Assembly (NCBI GenBank): GCA_934120395.1
Contig: CAKOTZ010000001.1
Location: 62,001 to 126,000 of the forward strand
Source: an uncultured Clostridia bacterium
GTDB taxonomy: Bacteria > Bacillota > Clostridia > TANB77 > CAG-508
Length of the DNA stretch: 64,000 nt
Direction: 5' to 3'
Shown here: positions 28,601 to 42,000 of the stretch, one piece after another
Layout: every line of letters starts with the position of its first letter
How positions within the stretch are numbered: position 1 is the first letter of the stretch
The notes under the pieces: model-generated
Told to the model about the DNA's origin: nothing
Seen by the model: only the letters and a program-made list of their open reading frames with translations
The model's database searches: none
Position numbers and translations under genes: made by a program

Positions 28601-30934
28601 ACTTATGTACGTTCAATGTATGAAAAAAATAATTCCTATATGTTTTCTCAAGCATTTCCAATGAGCAATGCTGACAGTGCAACAATGAAGGAATGGAATG
28701 TAGTTGAAAATGGAAACTTAGAAACTGGAGCAACACCAAAACTAGAATGGCAAGTAGATCAAATACAACCAGGAGAAACAGTAACAAAAGAATTTGAAAT
28801 TTTAACAAATGATGCGCCAGATCTATATACATACTATAAGGATTATCCTGGATTTACTATGGATGAAGATGGAAAGTGCTATATTATAACTCAAACTTAT
28901 GATGTAAATACAGATAGTTCAACAGAAAAGAAAAACGAATTAACAACAGTACCAGATATAGACATACAAAACATTGCAACAGTAACGGCAGGGAACTTTT
29001 TGGCAGAATTAAAAGCAGAATCTGCAAATGTAACATTAAATAAGTCAGATATACAAATAGAAGAAACCATGATGGGTGCTGATAATGATGGATGTATAGA
29101 AGCAGATGATCAAATAACTATTAACATAGTAGCAATAAATAAGACTAAAAATGAAGTTAAGAATGTTACAATCGAAAAAACTTTGCCAGAAGGTTTAAGC
29201 TACGTAAGTGGTGGAATAAACCAAATAAACGATGAAACAGGGGAAAATAACCAAATATCTGCGACCTATGATAAAAACACAGGTAAAATTACTGCAACAA
29301 AGGATGTAATGGAAGCTAATGGAGCAGTAACAATGACAATAGTTGTTAAAGCAAAAAGCTTAGAAGATGGTGTATATGAAAAAGAAATAAAAACAAATTC
29401 TAAGATAATGGCAGATGGATACGAAGGAAATAAAACAAACGAATTAACAATTACTGTTCAAAAACCACAATTGGTTGTTAGTCAATACTGTAGTAATAGC
29501 AGTGAATACTTAAAAGAAGGCGATGAAGTAGATTATACAATTACTGTAGAAAATAAGGGAAAAACAACAGTAAAAGATTTGCACGTAAAACAAAACATAT
29601 CTGATGTGTTTAAATTTGTAAAAGCAAGCTATACACTATATGGAGTAAAGTCGAATGCAAATATGAACAAAAACAGAGATGTTAGTATTACAGGAAGCCT
29701 AAAAGCTGGTGAAACTCTTGAGTTAGTAATAAGAGTTAAGGTGCTAGCAAATACAGAGGACAAAGCAATAGTAAACATAGCAGAAGTTTATGGAACAAAT
29801 ACAGACTATATAATTACAGACGGAATTCATCAATTAATAGAAAAATCAAACAATAACAATAATAACAGTGGAGGCAATAATAACAATAACAACAATGGAA
29901 ATACAACAACAGATAATGGAAACCGTATTTCGGGCTTAGCGTGGCTAGATGAAAATGAAAATGGAAAACGAGATAACCAAGAAAGTACACTAGGAGGAAT
30001 TAATGTTGTTGCGATTGATAGTAACACAGGAAATGTAGCAACAAAGAAAGATGGAACAGAAGCAAGAACAACAACCGATGACTCAGGACGTTATATAATA
30101 GAGAATTTAAAAGTGGGAAACTACATTATAGTATTCCTATATGATACACAAGTGTATACAGTAACAAAATACCAAGCAAGTGATGCAGGAATTTTACTAG
30201 ATTCTGATGCAATTGAAAGAGAAATAACACAAGATGGACAAACAAAATTTGCAGGTGTTACAGATACAATAAAATTAGAAAGAAGTACTTCAAATATAGA
30301 CTTAGGCTTAATTAGCAGAGAAAAATTTGATCTAAAATTAGATAAGTTTGTAACAAAAGTAAGTGTACAAAATAAAGAAGGTTTAAAAACACATGAATAT
30401 AACGATACAACATTAGCAAAGGTGGATATTACAGGAAAACAACTTAAAAATTCTACAATAGTAATAGAATATAAAATTAAAGTAACAAACGAAGGCAATG
30501 TAGCTGGCTATGCAAAAAGTTTAGTAGATTACTTGCCAAAAGAACTTAACTTTAATTCAGAATTAAACACAAACTGGTATGCAGGTAATGATGGACAATT
30601 ATATACAAATGAACTTGCAAATCAAATAATAGAACCAGGACAAACAAAAGAGGTTAAATTAATTTTAACAAAAAAATTAACAGAAGATAGCACTGGAATA
30701 ATAAACAATACAGCAGAAATTCAAGAAAGCTACAACGAACAGGGATTAAAAGATAAAGATTCAACAGCAGGTAACAATGCACAAGGTGAAGACGACCAAG
30801 GTTCTGCTGACGTATTAATTACAGTACGAACAGGTGGAGTTATGATTATAGGTACAATTTTAGTAATAGCAATTGTAGCGTTAGTAATTGCAGGAGTATA
30901 TATAATGCGTAAAAAAGGAATTTTGAAAAGGTAG
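25637..30934 (+). CDS. Giant surface protein A2 (DUF11 repeats, SdrD_B)
   Basis: 1765 residues from ATG 25637, which has GGGGAGG directly upstream; an in-frame ATG at 25568 has none. Signal peptide (about 15-45). A long beta-rich N-terminal region (45-930) is followed by DUF11-like domains near 937, 1136 and 1276, an Asn-rich linker (about 1405-1425), an SdrD_B-like domain (about 1430-1557, GLAWLDENENG), a last DUF11-like domain from 1563 and a C-terminal membrane helix with RKKGILKR. Aligns over its full length with A3 at 39039 and, at the C-terminus, with A1. Probably an extended surface fibre. The residues VRTGG precede the helix, not LPXTG. First gene of the A2-B2 pair. Confidence 0.85.
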   Translation: MKLKGSSRRTENKLLTKLIASMLIVTLTSANFLFCGGYFVSYAESLKPAELDKQTEATLNKNVKFDAYFAEKDGNTHYKVADVNSDEVKLDLNLEVQKEGYLKNAIITLKTDNEESKLNYEVNEITDEASMVQKQDTNSIALRQVNKDETVKLQLNISPKLEETINKQSLNQTSKVILKATYMNAKGEETPIEKSVDINIGWTGEYEVENNIEVAKYIPLNTNGEEKVLLQLLVKTGRKEQKAMLPISNTELTMNIPTFNEVKAEKIEVSAKSTKATNGLEAEDVKFTKDNWSQNGEKQTITIKVDNKESDGKIKSGSGEDEYLVTLVYPKEAYDSIKTNPISIKTKISTKMQIYNNEDNKEFTKEEEKTLSLKEPIGKLLSLEGKNKTESIGKGKMYANINSEEKENQTEYEAIWQVNVGYKENLEGIRLEDGGEQVVSAYGQKYDISKYVRYKTTTVSKESFLDVLGEDGKIRVLNEEGRELGIVNKATKVDENGDFIITYYENVSKVILQTTAPIKEGNLVITQKKAITGSLSYSKTEIEAFSKLVVANNLYQKEKEAKDYLQTEQKQVEIPFEETKTKARLTISKDKLSTIVKNENVEFKIELGNNTDTSDLYIDPMFDIELPSYIEDIDIKEYKILYDEELVIKNVQKLQKDGKIILRVQLEGIQTKFSTGSVTNGTNIVLNTDIKVKILTPSKEDEIKMYYYNLNTKNYENLIQTENGLAGLTSLEISYAAPNGLISVSNWTKFDSTGRQVMSVNQGKVVEQIGVYSKAQLSKVDLILVNNTGNVCDGISVLGKIPHKGNKITVDGEELETTVDTNLRSAITAQGIDSSKIKVYYSENENATKDLSNANNNWKENIDDMTKIKSFLIVANDYQMPAGELITFSYNLEVPENMSYNNNIYSNFTTYYTENSKEVSLKQESKADVIGITTGKGPDLKIEQEVSGADENGQIKEYGILKYKIKVTNDGTETAKDVVIKDQIPKWTTYVRSMYEKNNSYMFSQAFPMSNADSATMKEWNVVENGNLETGATPKLEWQVDQIQPGETVTKEFEILTNDAPDLYTYYKDYPGFTMDEDGKCYIITQTYDVNTDSSTEKKNELTTVPDIDIQNIATVTAGNFLAELKAESANVTLNKSDIQIEETMMGADNDGCIEADDQITINIVAINKTKNEVKNVTIEKTLPEGLSYVSGGINQINDETGENNQISATYDKNTGKITATKDVMEANGAVTMTIVVKAKSLEDGVYEKEIKTNSKIMADGYEGNKTNELTITVQKPQLVVSQYCSNSSEYLKEGDEVDYTITVENKGKTTVKDLHVKQNISDVFKFVKASYTLYGVKSNANMNKNRDVSITGSLKAGETLELVIRVKVLANTEDKAIVNIAEVYGTNTDYIITDGIHQLIEKSNNNNNNSGGNNNNNNNGNTTTDNGNRISGLAWLDENENGKRDNQESTLGGINVVAIDSNTGNVATKKDGTEARTTTDDSGRYIIENLKVGNYIIVFLYDTQVYTVTKYQASDAGILLDSDAIEREITQDGQTKFAGVTDTIKLERSTSNIDLGLISREKFDLKLDKFVTKVSVQNKEGLKTHEYNDTTLAKVDITGKQLKNSTIVIEYKIKVTNEGNVAGYAKSLVDYLPKELNFNSELNTNWYAGNDGQLYTNELANQIIEPGQTKEVKLILTKKLTEDSTGIINNTAEIQESYNEQGLKDKDSTAGNNAQGEDDQGSADVLITVRTGGVMIIGTILVIAIVALVIAGVYIMRKKGILKR
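29848..29925 (+). repeat. Asn-codon-rich linker in A2
   Basis: AAC/AAT-rich stretch encoding a polyasparagine/glycine linker between the DUF11 and SdrD_B domains. A3 has an equivalent at about 43190-43250. Confidence 0.8.
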
Positions 30935-30945
30935 GAGGTGAAATA

Positions 30946-33900
30946 ATGCAAAAAAAATTATTAATAGGAATTATTTTAATACTAGGAATAATATGTCAGG
31001 CAAGTAATAGCTTTGCAGCAGATTCCTCTACCAGTACTGCTAGGGGTGTAGAACTTATAAAAAGCAATGATGGAAGCGGTGCTTTGCAAAATCAAGAAGA
31101 ATTAAAGAAAAAGAATGAAATAAATGTTAGCATTAAATTAGCAAGTGATAAATTTCTTGAAAAAGCATATAAAAAAGTACAAGAAAAATCAGCTATGACA
31201 TCACAACAAATAGAAAATATTGTTGGACAGATGTGGTTTGAAGAAACTGGAAGTTTTATGCCAGATAGTGTGAAGGAAGATTTTAATAATTATGTAAAAA
31301 AATGTTGGGAAGAAGACCAAAAATCAGAATTACAAAAATTAATTGAAAGATGGACTGGGAAAATGCGGACAATCATATGCAAAGAGATATCCAGATATAT
31401 ATAAGAAAGCTAATGAAGTGGCAAATGGAAAAATTGATGTTATGTCAGAAAAAATAGTTGATATGGCATTAAGTCCATTATATGATGAAATTGAAAATTT
31501 AACAGCAGATATTCCAGCTATAGGCAAAATTGCGAAACAAGTACTTAGCAAATATGGTAAATATCAAGAAGCAGACAAAATAGCAAACACACTAAAAGAC
31601 CAAATAACTAAAAGCAACAGTGAAAGAGTGAAGGATAAATTAAATAAAGACAATAAAGATGCTAATGGAAATATTGATAATACTAAACCAAATTTCAATT
31701 GGGAGTATGAAACATATTATGCAACTTTAGAAGTACTATCTGTTGAAGCTACAAAACTGACAAATGATTTTTTAGATAAAGCTAACCAATACATAGCTGA
31801 GAAATTAGGTGGAAAAATAGGAAAAGATTTAGCAGATACCTTAACTTCATATTTTAAAGGTAATATCCAAGCATACATGGATGGAAATATGTTGAAATGG
31901 AAAGATACTTTATGGGATTCAACACATAAAACGCTATCTGAAGAAGAATTTAATCAATTATATGGTGCTGTTGAAAAGGAATTTAAAAATGTAGAAGATG
32001 CAATGATAGAAGATGCACAAAAAAAAGTTGATATTATGGTTCAAGAAGCTAAAATTCAAATGAATGATAAATTTGCTCAAATAAGGGCAGAAGCTCTAGT
32101 AAAAATTACAAATAGTATGTCAGATATGGCTACAGATTTTGCAGGAAGACTATTTAGTCAAGTTACTGATAAATCAAATAAACTAGGAAGTAATTTAGGA
32201 AAAATTGGAAATGCTTGTGTAACTAACATTACTAATCAAGTTACAAATTGGGCAACAGGTGAAATACAAAAATTTGTAGTCAAAACTATGACAGATTTCT
32301 TTTTTGGAAGCATGGGGGGACAAAGTTTATTTAATGTTGCAGGGCTAAAATTTGAAGGGCTAAAAATAGACTGGACTTCTGTTGCTATTGATGTATTAAT
32401 ATCGTGCTTTGAAGATAATGAAACAGTGCAAATTTTAGCAAGTTTAGGAATATTATATTTTTTTAACACAATTACTTTTCATGATACTGGGTATGACACA
32501 TATAATAATATGTATTATATGTTTTCAACTTTAGGAAATTGGTTAATACCAACCTTAAAAGGGTCAGCATCTTATGGAGCACCAAGAATTCAGGGATTGG
32601 CTCCAACACAATTTCAAGACTGGTTTGATGCTACTTTAAGAGTAATGCCAGGGATAGGAATACCAGTTATAAATAGATTGGAAGTACCAATTGTATTTAA
32701 TGAATTAAGTAACATGGGATTATTTTCAGCTTGGGTCCTTTATCCGGGGCCAATATTGATAGATTATTTACCTTACAATGCTATAACAAATACATATAGT
32801 AGTTTCATTCCAATTAGTTCAAAAAGAATTGGAGGAGAAAGCACATATTTAAGTGATGCAGCATATATACTATGTGAAATGGATTCAAATTACTGTGCAG
32901 ATTCGTATGTTCAACGTGCTTTATCACAAACAGGAATATATAGAGGAGCAACTTATGAAGAAGATTATATGTCGGAGGCCTTGAATGCGGAAGCTGCAAA
33001 GTATTCAAGCTTTAGAGAACAAGCGTCATCTTATAATGGATATGTAAATTCAATACAAGATAATACTGAAACAGCGAAGGTATTATATGACAGATGGAAT
33101 TCTGCATACATATTTGGCCCGTTTAAAGTAGATTATATACATGATTTTGTGTATACAGATTTAAGAGGTAAAGTAGATTTTGGATTTATATATGATATGG
33201 AGATATATGACCAAGATGGGAATAAAATAGATAAAAACTATTGGAATATAACTTTTTCGGATGATACTAAGCTAGATAGATTAACAAATGATGAAGACTA
33301 TAATTTTCCGTATCCAAATGAAGAATTTTATATTGAATTAATGAATTATGGAGATAATAATATACAGAGTATTAGTAAAATAGAAATTAAATATAAAGAA
33401 ATGCAAGCGCAAGCATCATATCAAGATTTGCTAAGTTGGTATTATATGGGAATGTGGCATGAATATATTAACAAAGTTAAATTTTATACAGGTGCTTCAA
33501 CCTGGATATGGCATTTTGAACATTATTTTACATATGCAGATATAGCACAAATAAATAAATCAGCGATTACGGTAGATAACGCTGTAAAATATTATTTACA
33601 CCACACACAAACAATAACTTTACAAAAAAATCCTAGCCATGGAGGATATGAAACAGAAACATTTACAACTACAAGTACAACTGTAACTGATGGAAGAACG
33701 GAACTTTCAAATGTAAATGGTGGTAAATTAAATAGTTCATTAAGAGAATCTTTAACAGCTGCTTATGCACTGTATAAATATTCACATCCAGATGAGGAAA
33801 ACGAAGAAGAAAAAGCACAAAAAGAAAAAGAGACAGCTGAGCAGAAACAAAAAATGCAGGATGCAATAGATGCTAGAGAAAAGCAAATATATGATGAGTA

Positions 33901-36900
33901 TTATGGAAAAATAGAAGAAATAGGAATGAACAATCCAAAAGCAACAGAAAAAGCAAAAAATAAGCTTTTGTCAGATTTAAGACATCTAGAAAGTCAGAAA
34001 CTTGCATTGAATAATTTATCACAACTTTATAAAACTAATAATAATAAAACAACTTTAGAGAAAAGATTAGAATCATTATCACCAACATTAAATACTATAA
34101 ACAATGCGTTTGCAAGCATGGCAAACTTTAATCCAATGAAAGATGGATTAGAAGTTGTGTTAAAGAATTTGAATGTTAACAAAGATTTAATGAAGGTATA
34201 TAACGTATATAATGTTTTGAATTCAAATTACATGACTGATTTGGTTAAAACAATGTATGTTGCAAATACATTAATAGATTCAAAAGAAGGAAAATATATA
34301 ATTAATGCTGTAGGAACTATAACAGCTTTTGCAAATCATAATGGTGGAGATATACTTGGAATGTTATCAGTTGTTGCTTCATCATTAGGAAAAACTGAAT
34401 ATGCAAATAGTATAAATAATTTAACAAAAATGGTTAGTGGTTTAGATAGTAAAACCATGAAAATTGCAACAAAAGTATATTGGGAAGCATTAAATTACAA
34501 GGGCGACGATATGGAAAAACATATTAAGGATTTAGTTAATAAGTATGGAGAAGGACTAAATGAAAAAGAAAAACAAGAGGCAATTAAATCTGCAATTAAA
34601 ATGGTAAACTATACAGACAATAACTCTGATTTAGGAGACCTAAGCGGTTATGCACAAAAAGCACAAAATACTATTGATAAATTAACTGGATATAAAAGAG
34701 AAAACAAAGATACAGAGAAGAAAGAGGAAACAAACAGTAAAAAAGAGACAACAAATAGTGAAAACGAAAAAACAAATAACCAAAAGAGTGCAATGGAAAA
34801 TGGACTAGAAGTAATTAAAGGTATTGCTGGAAAAGACAGTGATATAACGAAGACAATAGATAAATCAGAGAGTTTCTTCCGTGGTACATCTAATACATCT
34901 AAAGATGAATTTTGGTCTACTTTGATTGTAGCGGCACAAGAAATGGCTAACGGAAAATCAAAAGAAGATGCAATGGAAAAAGCTATTAAAATATCTAAGT
35001 CGAATGATCAAGCAAATGTTATAAACAAATATATCGAAGCAACAGATAGTATGACTGCTGACCAAGTTAAAGAACTAGTAAGTCAATTAAGTAAAAGTTC
35101 TAATATGGACGGAATAGAAGCTGTTTTAAATACAGCACTTGAAAGAAATGCTAAAATGTCAGACGAAGAAAAGACAGAAGCCGAAACAAGACCTTATGCA
35201 GATACATTAGCAGAACTTACTGTTCTTGAAGATGCTACACCATATATTGAATATAGTCCTAAATTTTCAATTACTAATATAGATAGACCAAATGAAGTGT
35301 ATTGGGCAAATGATGATGAATTGGGCATGACAATTGGTGTTGCTGGTGCAGTATGGAAAGATGGACATAGTGGATTAGAAACAGACTACGATGGTATTAG
35401 AGGAGCTAATGCAAATGGTGACCTAGAATTAGGACTTGAAGGAATAAAAGTAACATTAGTAGATAGAATAACAGGACAGACAGGAAAAATGTATAATAGT
35501 AGTGGAAGAAAGGTAGATGCTACAACATACACAGACTCAGGTGGATATTATCATATTGAAAGAGTACCAGTAGGAGAATATGATGTAGTATTTGAATACG
35601 ATGGACAAACATATAAGGCAACCGATTATTTAGCTGGTGGAGGTATATTAGAATATCTAGATGAGCCAGACCTAGACACTTATGATAACAATTCAAAAGC
35701 AATTGAAAATGCAAGTGAAAGAAGAAGATTTAATGAACGCTTTAATGAAATTGTAAATGGATATGCAATAGGAAAAGACGGAACAAAAACTGCACTTGCC
35801 TATGACAAATCAGGTGGAGAAAGCAAATTAATTACGCTAGATGATGCAGGACACGTTTTACCACAGTTTGCAATGCATGCAAGTACGGCACTACTTGGAA
35901 TAACATATCCAATTGATGATCAATTCTCATTAGATAATGAAGATACAACAATTATTTTAAATGGAAATAAATTAACATTCCATAAAGCTGGAGAATATAT
36001 GTACCATGTTAACCTAGGATTAATTGAAAGGGCTAAGGCAGACTTAGCAGTAACACAAGATGTATACACAGTAGATACAACTATAAATCAAAAACAGGAA
36101 ACATATTATTATGATTTAAGAAATCCAGCAAATATATTTGATGCAAAATTGCAACAAACAAGTGCATATAGAGATATTTCATATACACGTGAGTTATATA
36201 AGGCTGATTATCAATTTAGAATAGATGATTACCAATATAACGAATTAAATCAATTAGACAGAAATGAAGACGACAAGAAAGATGAAATAGCAGAAATTCA
36301 GAGAATAAAATGGAACAGTGAGGCTTGGGAAGAAAGAGTATTTGTTACTTACAAGCTTACAATTAAAAATCAATCGTTGCTACAAAAGGCATCTGTTAAT
36401 GAATTAGTAGATTACTTTGATGGAAATTACAGTTTAGTTCCAGAAGATCTATATATGGATATTCAAGACGAAGAAGGAAAGCCACAACGTAAATTGGTTG
36501 CAAAACAATCATACTACGAATTAAATAGTGGAGAAACTGGAAAGATTACATGGACAGCAAATAGCAAAACGGGAGGAGCAGAACTTTATCCAGGATTTAA
36601 TACAATGTATACAACAGGATTAGAAAACATACTATTAAGTTCGCATGACACAATAGATGTATATGTAACTTTTGAAGTAGATAAAGGTCAAAATGATGCT
36701 CTAGAACTTGGCGAAAAACAAAACGTAATGGAAATTACAAATTATTCAACATTTGAAAGAAGTGCAACAGACAAAAATGATCCAGAAGGATTAATAGACA
36801 AAGACTCAGAGCCAGGAAATAGTAATCCATATTATATGGATGCTTATGAAGATGACAATGATGCAGCACCAGTTCTAAACTTGAAACTATATGAAAATGA

Positions 36901-38845
36901 TGGCAGAACATTAGATGGATATGTATGGAATGATACACGCAATAAACTATTAAAAACTGGACAATTAGTTGGAAACGGTATAATGGATGACGGCGAAGAA
37001 AAAATAGACGGAGTTAGAGTGCAATTAGTTGAAAAAATAGATGACCCAGATACTGGAGAGGAATATGAATATGTATGGAAAGAAATTTACACTGGAGAAG
37101 ATAGATATAGTTTTGTACAACATGGTGGTGCAGTAGCAAATGGAGCAGGACAGGTAAATGACTATGGAAGTATAACTACAGATACTACAATGGGTAGTGT
37201 AAATGAAGGTCAATATAAATTTAATGAATATATTGCAGGAAACTTTATTGTAAGATTCATTTATGGTGATACACCAAAAACATATCTTGCAGAAGGATAT
37301 GAAAATAGTGAAGGCGAAGGAAAGAACGATGTTTCATATAATGGACAAGATTACAAATCTACAACATATAATATGGGTTATGATGTGAATAATAAGTGGT
37401 ATGATCTATCTAATTGGTTAAATATTGATAGAAGAATATCAGATGCAAAAGATGATCAAACTAGAAGATTAAAAGTTATTGAATATGGAAGTAACCTTAC
37501 AAATAAAAAAGCTGAAATATTATCATCTTTCGACGGTAGAGCAGACAAGAAATATTATGATACAACAAAACACCAAGCATTAAGAGACAATACATGGATG
37601 TTTGCTGATACTGCAAGATTCAATATTGAAGGCGAATATAACGAAACTTTAATAGATGGTAAAGAGCAATATGTATATCAAATCAAGAATATTGACTTTG
37701 GCTTAGAGCAAAGACCAGAAACTAAAGTTGAGTTAAAGAAAGAAATTACAAGCATTAGATTAACCTTGGCAAATGGAGAAACAATAATAGATACAGCAAA
37801 TGGAGTTGTACAAAATGTAAACTGGGTAGCTTCTAAGAAGAATGCTGTAATAAAACAAAATGTTTACAAAAGAGAAACAAAGAAATACGAATACACACAA
37901 GGTAAAATTCATGTTTACATGGATGAAGAAATTATGCAAGGTGCAAAATTAGAAATAGATTATCGTATTACAGTTACAAATGATAGTCAAATTGATTATA
38001 CAGGTAGTGACGGTAGTCTAGGTGATACTTACTATACAGGACAAGAAAGTAGCTCAGATAAAATTGCTACCACAAAAATTAATAAGATTATTGATTACGT
38101 TGATAACAGCTTAGTATTTAGAAAAGTTGATAATTCAGACTGGTATTTAGTTGAAAATATGCAAGAGTTTATACCAGACAATATAATTAAAGAACAAGAA
38201 GAGCAATTAAAACAAAACGAAGAAATTCAGAAACGTTTACTTGAAAATTACTTGAATGCAAAACGAGCTCAATATGGGGCAGATTTTGTTGAAAAGAATT
38301 ACGATAAGTTGAAGGAAGAATTTGAAAAAGAGCAATCAAGTAAGAAAGATATTGTTGAAGAACAAACAAGACTAGATAATACAGAAGTTCTAAAATACAT
38401 GAAGGAAAAAGGATATTTGAATCCAGACTTGAGTATAGTGCAAACTAAATCAGCAAGAACAGAAAAACAACCAATTACCCAAGTAATTGCAACTAGATCA
38501 TTAGAGAAGAATGAATTAAAACCAGGACAATCAACAACTGTGGATTTAACATTGGCTAAAACCTTGTCGCCAAATGATGATGCAGACTCATTATCATACC
38601 GTAATATTGCAGAAATTTTGGAAATAAGCAATAGTGCAGGAAGACGAGATATGGATGCTGTACCCGGAAATCAAGATCCAGACAATGTGCCACAAGAATA
38701 TGATAGTGATTTTACAGAACAAGTAATTATTACACCACCAACAGGTCAAAATAAAGCTTATTACTTTGTACTTGCAACAGTTGTACTAGTAATCTTAACA
38801 GTTGGAATTATAGTTATTAAAAAAAGAGTACTAGACAGAAAATAA
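30946..38845 (+). CDS. Giant surface protein B2, read through a +1 frameshift at CGG
   Basis: RBS GGAGGTG, signal peptide (about 1-24, ending SFAADS). The first 140 codons are in one frame; at codon 141 it reads ATG CGG ACA and stops 12 codons later. Skipping the C gives ATG GGA CAA and continues for 2490 more residues: KLIERWTGKMGQSYAKRYPD. Total 2632 residues. Helical region to about 300, a VQRALS motif (Gln656) matching the thioester Gln motif of B1 and B3, the GPF..DY module (about 723-825), a charged coiled coil (about 950-1015), SdrD_B-like starts near 1467 and 1990, and TPPTGQN before the C-terminal helix. The Cys expected upstream of Gln656 is not evident. Only this reading gives B2 a signal peptide. 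Confidence 0.85.
31366..31368 (+). other. In-frame CGG, +1 frameshift site in B2
   Basis: Context: GGG AAA ATG CGG ACA ATC. Upstream the +1 frame is closed by TAA at 31340-31342, so the switch must occur after that and before 31404. Skipping C gives ATG GGA CAA TCA. Tetranucleotide CGGA. Confidence 0.8.
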
Positions 38846-38852
38846 AATGTGT

Positions 38853-38884
38853 AGGTGGACGTATTTTGAATACGCCCACTTAAC
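38853..38884 (+). terminator. Hairpin after B2
   Basis: AGGTGG.CGTATT and AATACG.CCACTT pair with one mismatch around TTG. The T-tract is weak. Confidence 0.55.
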
Positions 38885-38937
38885 ATTTAAAAAACAATAA
38901 AAAGGTTCTAAAAATTGCGAAAAATTGGAAAAAACTA

Positions 38938-38966
38938 TTGAAAAAGTTTACATAAGAATGTATAAT
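38938..38966 (+). promoter_or_regulatory. Promoter of the A3-B3 pair
   Basis: TTGAAA, 17 bases, TATAAT: near-consensus. It predicts a 5' leader of about 65 bases before ATG 39039. Confidence 0.75.
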
Positions 38967-39038
38967 ATATGTTAGGTACGTAGATTGCGTGCTTTAATAT
39001 GTAAAAACATAAAGAGCTTTTATTTGGGAGGAAAAAAT

Positions 39039-42000
39039 ATGCGAAAAAAGAGGGGAAATGTAACTGAACTAAAAGTTATAAAAGTTATGGTAGCCATATT
39101 GTTAATTTTAAGTTTAACAAGTGGAAATTTCTTTTTATTAGGAAAAGAAGTAGTAGCTATGGCAATTAGTCAAGATTTAGATACACAGACAGCAGATACC
39201 ATAAATAAAAATGTTAAATTTGATACATTCTTTAAAAACGATAATGGGAATAATACACATTATCTAGTTTACGATGTAAATGGAAATCTAGAAGATATGT
39301 ATATGAATTTATCTGTAAAAGATGGATATTTAAAGAATGCAAGCATCGAATTTGCTGATCAAAATTACAGTATTCAAAACATTGTGGATGAAGGCCAAAT
39401 GCTACAAGAGGCAACAAATGAAAAGTTAAGTTTAAAACAGGTAAATACAAATACGGATATTTCTTTACAAGCTAGAATAGGTTCTATTATTGGAGAAACA
39501 ATGAAAATAGATGATATCCAAAAAGAGAGCAAAGTAATTTTAAAAGGAACTTATGTTGATAATTTAGGCAAGGAAAATCCAATTGAAAAAGAAGTTAAAA
39601 TTTGTGTAGGACTAAAGCAAGATGTTCAAGCAGAATTAACACAAGAACTTGCTTCATATTTTTCATTTAAAAATAATGGAGAGGACAAATTTTTAGTACG
39701 CATTAGTGCCAAAGTATCCTTAGGTAAGCAAGAAAATAATTTACCAAGAAAAGAAACACAGCTTACTATCCAAGTTCCTACTTTAAATGGAATAGCACCA
39801 GAAAGTGTAAATGTTTTACCTAAAAATACATCAATGACTAATGGTGAACAAGAAGAAAAAATAGTTTATTCAAATAGTCAAGTAAACTATGATAAAGATA
39901 AAAAAATCGTTACTATGACTGTAGAAAATAAAGAAACTGACCAAAAATTATGGTCTGGAAATGGACAAGATGAATACATTATTAGTTATGTATATCCAAA
40001 GGGAGCTATAACAGCTGAAACAAATAAATTTGTTTCTAAGGCAGAAGCAAATATAACTATGTATCAAGCAGAAAGTGAAAAAGAGGTAAAAGCAAACAAT
40101 CAAGTAGAAATTACTTTAGATAAGGAAGTTGGAACTCCTCTTACATTAGAAATGACAGCAGAAGATTCTATGAACAAAGGTAAAATGTATGCTAATAGTC
40201 AAAGAGAACTTAAGGAATATGACACAGAGTATAATACTGAATGGAAAATAGATGTAACTAATAAAGATATGACGGATGCAATTAGAATTGTTTCAGGTAA
40301 TAGTTATTTTACAAATCAAGCTGAAAACATTTATTCTTTAAGTATTGGTAGCGACAACTACAGTAATTATAAAGAAACAAAGGTAAATAAAGAAAACTTT
40401 GAAAGAATTTTAGGACAAGATGGATATATTAATATTTTAGATGAAAAAGGAAATACAATTTCTAGTATTAATAAGAACACAAAACAAGATGAAGAGGGGA
40501 ATTTAATAGTAAGTTATCCAGATAAAACTGGCAGAATTATTTTAGAAACCTCAAAACCTGTATCAGAAGGTATTTTGTATGTTAAACATAACAAAAAAAT
40601 CAATGCGGATTTACCTTATAGTAAAGAGCAATTAAAAAGCTTTATTAAACTAAATGAAACAGTTCAATTAAACCAAAAACAAGCTAATAATTATAACAAC
40701 ATGGGTGAGACAAAGGCAGAAATTGTTTTAACTGAAACTAATACAAATGCTAATATTGTTTTGAATAAAGATATTTTATCTACAATTGTTACTAACGAAA
40801 ACGTTGAAATGAAAATTGAGTTAGATAATAATAGAAAAGATACAGATCTTTATGTAAATCCAACATTTTTCGTTGAATTACCAGAGTACATCGAAGATAT
40901 AAATGTAAAAGAGGCAAATGTTTTATTTGATGATAATTTACAAATTCAAGAAGTTAAGAAATTAACTCAAGATGGAAAAATAATTTTACAAATCACATTA
41001 CAAGGTATGCAAGATGGATTTAGCTTAGGAAGCTTTACAAATGGTACAAATATTGTACTTACAACTGATATAAAAGCAAAATTATTAACACCAAACAAAA
41101 GCGATGAAATAAAGTTATATTATACTAACCCAAATGCAATAAGCTATGCAAATATTGGAACTATAGGAGAGCAAAGTTTAGGAGAGGCAAGTACTGATAT
41201 TCAATTTTCTGCTCCTGCTGGAATGCTTGCTGTAAGTAGTATTACAAATTATGAATCTACTGGAAAAAATGTAATTTCTGTAAAACAAGGAACAATAACA
41301 GATAAAATTTCAATTTTTGATAATGCTAAAACAGCAAAAATGCAGGTAATGATTGTAAATAACACAGGTAATTCTTGCAATTCAGTAGTAGCTCTTGGTA
41401 GAATTCCTTTCAAAGGAAATAAAAATATTGAATCAGATACTAATTTAGGAACAACATTAGATACTGTATTAAAAAGTAAATTAACAGCAGATGGAATTGA
41501 CGAAGATAAGGTAGAAATTTACTATTCAGAAAAAGAAGAAGCATCTAAGGATTTAAACAATACGGCGAATGCTTGGACAAAAGAACCAGAAGATCTTTCA
41601 AAGATAAAATCGTATTTAATTGTATTGAAGGATTATGAAATGCCAACTGGTCAAACTTTAAAATTTAATTATGATTTTGAAATACCAGCAAATCTAGAAC
41701 ATGAAAATAGTTTATATGGAGCTTTTGGAGTTTATTTTACAAATAAAACAAATACAGGAGATAAAGAAGAAAAGGTGGTTGCTGACATTGTTGGTTTAAC
41801 AACTGGTCAAGGGCCAAAACTTGCTGTAGATCAAGCTGTTTCAGTTGGAGATGGAAATCCTGTACAAGAGGGACAAACCGTTAAAATAACAGTAAAAGTT
41901 AGTAATACAGGCTCTAGTGATATTGAAAATGTTTATGTGAAGGATTATATACCTAACTATACAAGATATACAGAGTATCAAGAAGGTTCAGGAGATTATG

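Noticed and set aside
31343..31410. Separate gene start at TTG 31343 for the long B2 frame
   Set aside because: It has no RBS and no signal peptide, and lies inside the upstream ORF; joining at CGG gives a coherent exported protein.
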